Translations under genes and position numbers: made by a program
Shown: piece after piece, positions 57,082-64,000 of the stretch
Layout of the letters: each line of letters opens with the position of its first letter
How positions within the stretch are numbered: position 1 is the stretch's first letter
NCBI GenBank assembly: GCA_026120035.1
Contig: JALRME010000007.1
Coordinates: 1,054,001-1,118,000, forward strand
DNA: 64,000 bases
Reading direction: 5' to 3'
From: Coleophoma eucalyptorum
Lineage: Eukaryota > Ascomycota > Leotiomycetes > Helotiales > Dermateaceae
The notes under the pieces: generated by a model
The model's database searches: none
Told to the model about the DNA's origin: nothing
The model's input: the letters and a program-made list of their open reading frames with translations, nothing else

Positions 57082-58005
57082 TCAATCAACTGACATGAGT
57101 CTCCAATCCCGCAAGATGTCTCTTAGCCCTCCACAATAACCTCGGTCGGCGCGAAGATACTGCTCGCCGCTCTCAACAAAGCACCAGCCCAAGATGTCCA
57201 TTTCCTCCTCTTCATAGCAGTCCACATCCCAGTAAGTAGTCAGTCTTGGTCCAACTTCGGGGAGTCTGCCGCCCGGAAGCTCGATTGGAAAGAGGATGTA
57301 GAATTGAATTTCCACGATCTTGCCGGTTGCGAAATCCATAGAAACCATGAAGAAGAAAGGGTTAGTGCCTAGCATGATGCTCATGTCGTCGTACAAACTT
57401 TCTGACGGTGGCGGTGAGCCTGCCATGGCGCAATATCTCGCAGCTAGTTCCGGCGTGAGAGGTCCACGAGAAATAAAGTAAAAGGCGATTCTTTGCGCTT
57501 GATAGTCAGCACCAACTGCCTGGACAAGTTCTAATTCATGGTCTTCGAAAATTTGCTTGTTGGCCTTGATTACTTCAGGAACATTTGGTGCATCGAATAG
57601 GTCCTTGACAACTCGAGGAGCGCCTAGAAAAAGGAAGGCACTGGTGACACCCTTGTCCGCGGCGAAATCAAGCTGCTCGTAAGCATCCTCCCACAAAGAT
57701 CTCCAGGACATGATTGTGGGAGCGATCGGACTGTCTGGCGCGAGTAAGCCACGCTTGACGGCAATATCAAGAGCATCGATGGGTCCATGGGTGAAGAGGC
57801 GAAATATCAAGGGATCGCCTGGGCGACTTGTTGCTCGCAATTGAATCGCACCCTCGCGAAAGTTCTGACCATAGGCTTCAAGAATAGCCCTCGTGGTCTC
57901 TTCCGAATACGGGGCGCCGATTGAAGCTGAACCCTTTTCAAGATCCTCTAAAAATCGGGATTCCGAGAACTCGGGGTTGATTGGGAATGAGGCGATTGAC
58001 GACAT
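57082..58005 (-). CDS. ABBA aromatic prenyltransferase (CloQ/NphB/Orf2 class)
   Basis: A single exon of 307 residues, the same length as NphB. The start MSSIASFPINPEF (58005) is preferred; an upstream in-frame ATG at 58113 would add 36 unrelated residues. By eye it follows the NphB pattern throughout. DAPNVPEVIKANKQIF matches the central helix, LVQAVGADYQAQRIAFYF matches the strand carrying the conserved Tyr, VSMDFATGKIVEIQFYI matches the next strand, and a final helix ends GGLRDILRDWRLM. These soluble enzymes attach a prenyl group to an aromatic ring inside a ten-strand barrel. Fungal members described from Botrytis, Sclerotinia and Aspergillus terreus accept dihydroxynaphthalenes and work without Mg2+. 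The Asp that binds Mg2+ in NphB appears replaced by Leu here, an inference from hand alignment. Only an SDR lies nearby. Confidence 0.85.
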   Translation of the reverse strand: MSSIASFPINPEFSESRFLEDLEKGSASIGAPYSEETTRAILEAYGQNFREGAIQLRATSRPGDPLIFRLFTHGPIDALDIAVKRGLLAPDSPIAPTIMSWRSLWEDAYEQLDFAADKGVTSAFLFLGAPRVVKDLFDAPNVPEVIKANKQIFEDHELELVQAVGADYQAQRIAFYFISRGPLTPELAARYCAMAGSPPPSESLYDDMSIMLGTNPFFFMVSMDFATGKIVEIQFYILFPIELPGGRLPEVGPRLTTYWDVDCYEEEEMDILGWCFVESGEQYLRADRGYCGGLRDILRDWRLMSVD

Positions 58006-61000
58006 CTTTTGATGCGCGTACGGTGTTGATCGGTTGACGGATGCTGACCACTGCACAATTATGGTGTAGAACTCGACAAGAGATTTGTGATATGTCAGTC
58101 GAGTGAAAAGCAAAGGCCTCAGCGAGCAATTTCGTGGCTACCAGAATCTCTTTATTGCATTTGCTGAAGAATGGGGACCTGGGCAGGGGCGGCAATCCTC
58201 CCTGCGAAGCCTGGGAATTGACCTTCAAGGACTGTGGGGTCAATCACCGCATTTCCAGAATCACCGTATGGAGCTTAGAGTTTTGTGAAGGCAGCAAGCA
58301 ATTTTTTGCGTGAAGGGGAAGCCTTCCGGAAAGGATTAGGGTCCACGACGACGATCAGAGACACAGCATAAGTTCACAAATCATGATCAGAGTTGAGCGA
58401 GCCAGGATTGAACAGACTTGCATCAAGGGGCGGAGGGCATGGTCGCTGATGGGATGAAAGGAAGGTGCGAAGCGAAAGTATCTATCTGGTGTATCTCTCT
58501 ACTGATTCCTCGTCCGTACACAAGACGAGACGAGACGAGACAAGACGACATCAAGAATATTACAATGCGGGATGAAGATGCCTAGGTCTACCAGTACTGT
58601 ACACCTGACTGGTTGGTTGGCAGGCTGGCTGGCTTGCTAGCTGGCAAGCAGGCAAGATTTCTGGTGGGTAAAGCAGCCATGGCCGAGCATTGACAGTGGA
58701 AGCGGGTCGGCTCAGCGCGGTCTTGATTTCCGAAGAAGGGGGATTCATGATTTTCATGGCGTTGAGGAATTGCTTGCGCCCAAGTGGCGAAATAACGAGA
58801 GTACGGGAACAGCACGATGCGGCATTATTGTACTGTATGGAAGCCGTAAATGGTGTGATGGATAAAGCTGGGAAGTGGAGTGGATGGACCATGGGGCGAG
58901 AAATTGTATATGCGTCCATGAAGAGGATCTACGTCCTGGAGGCTGGAGGACAACTTCAACAAGTCTTCAAGTCTCGCGGGACTCGAGAACAGACGAACGG
59001 AGCTTGCGATCCACAAAACTGGGACCAACCGGCCGGAGGAACCACGGCGAAGACATGGTAAAGTATTGTTTTATACGTAAAGGCCTGGCACCAATATTAC
59101 AATTCACCGTTTGCACCACATCAGCATGGCGAACGTTAGTATGCAGACAAGCCAGGTTGCTGATCGCTACGTTATTGAGGATGATCTGGACTCCACCAAC
59201 CCCTCCAGCCAGCTCAGTACCATCATTGTTGAGTGAGTGTCGACGGGTGATTTACAATGCGACTGGTTCATCACCGTTCAATGCAACCAAAACCCTGCTC
59301 CCGTTGTACAATGTCAAGGGGAAAGGAGAAGATATGGAAGCAGACGACGAGTCAGTGCGGCGCCTTCGATAAGGTTCTTACAACACAACAAATTCGCAAG
59401 CCACACAGCTTTTGCTCTTCCTTCAGCGACGGCGATGAACATTTTCGTCACCCGATGTCCGTCCAGAGACCTTGCATTTATTTGGCTTTTACTCCGCCTT
59501 GGTTGGACACATCGCCGCGAATGCATCCATCCGGGAGGTGGATTCCGTGCGGTGAAGCTTAATCCATCAGAATGAAGTACCTACTGGCAAGACATGTTGG
59601 TTTATACGACACAGCTAAGGTACGTCCCGCGTCTTGACTTTTTTTTTCCGAGTCAGATTGGTGAAGAGGCTCCGTGACCACGGCCATGGTAGAGTACGGT
59701 ACACTGGTTATCCGTAGCCTATCATACAGTGTATGGTAGCTATGCCAATCTTTACACTGTTGAAGAATTAGGAACAAGCTAAAGCTTCGTGGGGTCGTAT
59801 TTGCCAGCTATTATCCTTCGAGCAAGTCGAGCGGTACTTCCTCACTCGGGTCTATCATGACGGAACAAAGAGGACAAGACGGACCCGCTCCCTGTAATAT
59901 GCTATGGATTGGCTTGATTAATAAATTAAAGCTGTCCATTTTCAGCTCTAGCACAGCTTCCTATCTTCTAAATCACGTGTTACTAAGGATTCTGGCTACT
60001 TGAAATACGTTCATATTCTATATCTTTTCTTATCTGCAAGACACGTACTGTTGAGCACTGGTACTAGGTCTTGACATTGCATTATGTATGACCTGGCCTT
60101 AGCTTTCATTGTCAAATACACGAGAGCCAGCATAATCGAGAGAAGAAATGTATCAGGACTATGACCCGCTACTGGGAGTCAAAGCTATAGGGCATGGTCT
60201 TCTGGAAAGGAGAGACCCATACGGTAGTTGATCAAGTGCCATCCATTCGCCTATCGTCTACTGCCGCAGAACATCATCTCATATCCAAAACTTTGCCGTT
60301 CCAATATGAAGTGATCCTGAGCAGTGCCCAGAGCATCATTAGGACTACCTAATTTCAGAACCGTGGCTAGAACTTAAATTAGATCCTACATTGTCTAGTC
60401 CAGAAACAACGATTTGACTTCGTGATCATGCGAATGCAGAATTCGAAATCCTTCCACCAGTATATTCCCACGAGTTTCGGTAGTGTTTATTGCTGGAATA
60501 TTCTGCGGCTGTGCGATTGGCCCTGGTGGCCAAAGATCAGAAAGCAGTAATACAGCGAGAAAAATAAGCACTTCATCCCCTCACGTTCCTCATATTCGCG
60601 ACAGTTCGTGAGGTCAAGGCAATATTTCGTTCAGGTGGCTTTTGAAGTCTCTTTTGAGGCGTCGGCGGAAAAGGTCATAAACCGTGATTTCCGTCGATAA
60701 TCTGCTACTGTTCTCAACGGTCAAAGAAGCGCTTCGTCCTCACGGTTCTAGGGCTCGGTGATCTACACCATGATCGTGCGGAGAGGTCCTTGCAAGCTGG
60801 TGTGCAACGTAGTATTGTACGGTGCTATACGGAACAGGCTCCGCGTCCAATACTGATGCCGGTAAGAGGAATAGAGGCCAAATTGCGGAAAAGCCTCCGA
60901 TTTGGTAAATAGTCTTTCTGGCTTGGAAAAGTCAGAGTTCACACAAATACGAATAATTTTGGGATATCTCCTGCTCCTGGATAGCAAGACGCGACAAGGT

Positions 61001-62010
61001 CAAGTGCTCGATATAGAAAATAAGAACTGTAAATAATCCCCTGTCCACTGTCCCTAATGCAGATGAATCTCAGATCCTACAACATATGTCCGCAGTTGCT
61101 GTTGCATCGGCGATGCCAATTGCCCTCTCTCTCTCGCTCTCGCTCACAGTTTTTACATCGAAACACAGCCTTCGTCTGAAAGGCACAAAGAGAGGCGCCA
61201 GGTACACGGCGAAACATGCGCGGACTTCTCATCACCAGAGATGGATGTGATTGAGAATGGGACAAAGCGGAAGCTGCAGCGCGCGAGGGAACCGGATAAA
61301 TACCAGAGGCAGAAAGGAAAAAGGGAAGAAGGTTGCGGGAGCTGGAAAGGTCGGCGATTGGACGTTGAAGCTCTTGAAGCAGATCGTCCGGGAGCAGCAG
61401 CGCGGATTGACGGACAGCAGGGCAGACCCTACAGACGCTTCAGGCGCTTCAGACGCGTCAGACCCTTCAGACCCTTGAGACCTGAAGCCTTCCTTCCAGC
61501 CTGCCTTCAGGGCGTATTCTAGATTCCCCAACGCCTAGTTCAGACTTTGGCCCCTTCGCCTTTCCTTTCCCCTTCTGCGCTGGCCCCTCCGCTTCTCTAC
61601 TGGGCCACCATTCCATCTCGTACTATTGTGCGGCTCTCACCTCCTCCTCGGGGTTCTCCCACAACGGTACCTCTCCGTGGTCAATGTCTCGCATGCTAAA
61701 CCTTATCAAAACACACGCACCACAACCACAATCACAATCCACCCCACATCAGCGTAGTCCTATACTTGTTTGCCTTGTCATCCACACTGCACCTTTCTTT
61801 TCTTTTCTTATTCCTGCTTCCTATTTCCAGTCCCAACACTTGTTTCCCCTTCGCCCTCCGCCTTACTCCGCCTTCCCGGCCGTTGAGTCCACACCTCGCT
61901 GTCCTAACGCCATATGATGGCATATGGCAGTAGCTTCTCTTTCCTACGCCCCACGTCCAATCGCTCTCAATGAGTCTTGGTCTATGTCAAAGTCATGAAC
62001 ACCTTCTGCC
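58006..62010. other. 4-kb region without recognisable genes
   Basis: This includes the prenyltransferase promoter. Short tandem tracts occur: GACGA units at 58522-58548, GGCTG/GGCAG units near 58610-58655, and a CTTCAGACG-like minisatellite at 61436-61482. Frames of up to 165 codons (58875-59372) overlap others on both strands and look like no known protein. AT-rich stretches lie at 59900-60500. The last kilobase is pyrimidine-rich, as expected upstream of the transcription factor gene. Confidence 0.45.
61436..61482 (+). repeat. Short minisatellite, CTTCAGACG-like units
   Basis: Five degenerate 9-10-bp units (CTTCAGGCG, CTTCAGACG, GTCAGACC, CTTCAGACC, CTTGAGACC) in tandem, about 530 bp upstream of the transcription factor start. 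Confidence 0.75.
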
Positions 62011-64000
62011 ATGGACGTTTATTCGTTTGCTCGGCGGGAACTGGCTCCAAAATCTCAACCTCCAGCAACAGCAACCCTTCAGCGCGCTGCCAATTACTCT
62101 ACTCTTGATGGCCCGGAGCGCAACCACCAGATCCCGAATGCGAATTCTTCCCCGCCAAACATAAGGAGCTTTCGGAGGTATCTCCTCCCTTGCGCCGAAC
62201 TAGCTTAGTAGATACTGACTACCTCTTTTCCTGTAGGCAAAAGAAAGGTCGCGCCTGTGCAGTAAGTCCTCTACCCTCCAGGTTAAGTGTATGTGACATC
62301 TCTAACGTACACCAGGAGTGCCACAACAAACGAGTAATTGCCCACCGATCAACCCTGCCATTATCGCACAGAATAGTTCTAACAGTCTTTCACAGCGTCG
62401 ATGCGATGCTTCCACCTTGGGAATGCCGTGCTCCAATTGCACAAACTATGGGACAGAATGCTATATACTAGAGCGCAAGAAGAAAAGAAGGCCCGATGGA
62501 CCCCAGAATGATACCAGGTATGATGATGTTACTGCATATTAATATATGTGCCTCTGCTGATCTCCTTTAAAGAAAGATACTGCCTCCTATTCCTCGCTCT
62601 GATAATCCTACAGAAGTGCGTGCTAGGCCAGCTCCGTATCCTAAAGCACACTTGGACGATCAATGGTCCCTGCCACGCCAATTTGATTTCTATAAAGATC
62701 TGGTCGATCCAAAGATATCCAAAGCTCCAATTAAAGACACTGGCAGAGTCGTATATCTAGCTGAAAATACCAATATGTCGATATTGGCTCAGGCATGTGC
62801 TCCTGATAATCAAAATGGTGTCCACTTTGCTCTGCCCAGGATTCCGGAGGATACTCTACCAGGCTTGGGCCATCTTGACGAGTTTGAGCTGAAACAACTT
62901 CATCATGTAGGAGCTCTTTCCCTGCCACCCCGGGAGTTATGCGACGAGCTCATAGAATGCTACTTCACATGGGTGGCACCCTTGGTACCCGTTATAAACC
63001 GTAGCCGTTTTATGAAACAGTATCGAGATCCAGCGAATCCACCCTCACTGCTCTTGATGCATGCTGTCTGTCTAGCTGGCTCAAGAGTTCACGTCGCAGC
63101 ACCAGAGAAGGATGACCAGAAATCGCCAATGCCTGCTGCAACTTTGTACTATCGGCGTGCCAGAGCGCTGTATGATGCCGGATACGAAAAGGATCGTGTT
63201 GTCCTCATACAAACCTTGGTCTTGATGGGGTGGTATTGGGAGGAGTCTGCAAAAGTCACGAGAAATGTCTTCTATTGGGTAGGCATCGGGGTAGCGTTTG
63301 CCCAAGCTATTGGAATGCACCGAGATGCTAGTGAATCACGGATGAGCCTTACTGACAAAAGACTCTGGAAACGAATTTGGTGGACTCTATTTACACGAGA
63401 CAGATCGGTGGCTGTGGCGATGGGCAAACCGATTGCGATCGATCTAAGCATGAGCGATGTTGGGATGGTCTGTGAAGACGACTTCATCGAGGACGAGGAT
63501 GGCGTTGAGACTATACCACAAGATCCGGTCCATGTGCATTTCTTTTTGCAGTATGTAAAGGTTTGTCAGATTATAGATCTTATACTGGTGCGACATTTCC
63601 CCATCACCTCGAAAGCACGTCGCCATCATGTGCTTGCACTTTCTGACTGCCATGCCGCTCTTTCCCATTGGGAAATGAATTGTCCGCAAATACTACACTG
63701 GGAATTCGACACGGAAAGCTGCGAGTTCTGGCCTGCGTTACTACATTGTTTCTTTCATACTGCAAGCAGCTTGCTGTATCGCGCCCATCTTACTCCCGTA
63801 CCGCCTCCTGGGAGTACGAATGATCCGCTTGGACAGCGACAATATCCGCTGAAAAACCCAGCATTCCATTCTGCTAATCAAGTGACACTTGTCATCAAAC
63901 AGTTGAGACTTAACTTTCTCCTACGTTACTCCCCTCCGTATATGTAAGTCATCCTTGCAACTTACCCTCCAAACGCTAAACCTTACACAGGGTGTATTGT
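62011..64000 (+). CDS. Zn2Cys6 transcription factor, partial at right edge
   Basis: Exons 62011-62177, 62237-62261, 62316-62333, 62396-62517, 62573-63943 and 63991 to the window end encode 571 residues so far. The binuclear zinc cluster is assembled from three exons. CA|ECHNKR|RRCD gives C-x2-C-x6-C, followed by x8-C-x2-C-x6-C in MPCSNCTNYGTEC, then a basic KKKRRP stretch. The fungal transcription-factor domain starts near CDELIECYFTWVAPLVPVIN. KDRVVLIQTLVLMGWYWEE and RLWKRIWWTLFTRDRSVAVAMG are typical of this middle homology region. Overall it resembles the CTF1-beta/Far-like branch that regulates lipid or cutin metabolism, though that link is tentative. Exon 3 is only 18 bp. An acceptor at 63990 restores MVYC, so the gene continues beyond the window. 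It lies 4 kb from the prenyltransferase and may or may not regulate it. Confidence 0.88.

Noticed and set aside
58875..59372. 165-codon frame next to the prenyltransferase
   Set aside because: Overlaps frames of similar length on both strands and has no motif; not supported as a cluster gene.

Overview
This is nuclear DNA of a filamentous ascomycete (Pezizomycotina). The protein-coding genes are separated by one to several kb and interrupted by short introns, mostly 48-80 bp, with GT-AG borders and CTAAC/CTGAC-like branch points. Several families are typical of moulds: an ApsA/Num1 cortical anchor, a rhodopsin-fold PTH11/SAT4-like membrane protein, a fungal ABBA prenyltransferase, a sugar-porter MFS transporter and a Zn2Cys6 regulator. 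A Leotiomycete is plausible, because fungal ABBA prenyltransferases were described in Botrytis and Sclerotinia among others, but the sequence alone does not settle the class. I assembled 21 protein genes with exon borders; the coding length of each model is divisible by three (the last is cut by the window end). There is also one intron-bearing tRNA gene and one weak ORF.

Layout. 0.3-3.9 kb: a multi-pass membrane protein of unknown function and a PEBP-family protein, both on the minus strand, with a diverged direct repeat between them. 3.9-9.3 kb: gene-poor. 9.3-10.8 kb: a Rsr1/Bud1-type Ras GTPase split into tiny exons, then an opposite-strand tRNA-Gly(UCC). 10.8-15.9 kb: mostly non-coding, rich in simple repeats, ending in a pyrimidine-rich leader of a Whi3-like RNA-binding protein (15.9-17.7 kb). 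19.6-26.2 kb: four metabolic genes close together (FAD oxidoreductase, SDR, acyl-CoA ligase, GNAT acetyltransferase), the first two sharing a 194-bp divergent promoter. 26.5-30.5 kb: housekeeping genes (nucleoporin Nup54/Nup57, complex I subunit NDUFA8, a METTL-type methyltransferase). 32.3-39.8 kb: the rhodopsin-domain protein, a SPATA20/YyaL-type thioredoxin-domain protein and a secreted CAP protein. 39.8-45 kb: gene-poor and repeat-rich. 45-54.7 kb: MFS transporter, the 1688-residue ApsA homologue with 23-residue repeats, and the splicing factor Cwc24. 55.4-58 kb: an SDR convergent with an ABBA aromatic prenyltransferase. After another 4 kb without a recognisable gene, the window ends inside a Zn2Cys6 transcription factor.

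Functional links. Polarity and cell-cycle functions (Rsr1, Whi3, ApsA) are spread along the window without obvious linkage. Two places look like possible specialised metabolism: the FAD oxidase/SDR/ligase/acetyltransferase group, and the SDR plus prenyltransferase pair with the regulator 4 kb away. Neither has a polyketide or peptide synthase in view, so pathway membership is inference. I found no CRISPR array, rRNA gene or intact transposon, and no sign of an entirely new multi-gene system. The most unusual gene is the prenyltransferase.
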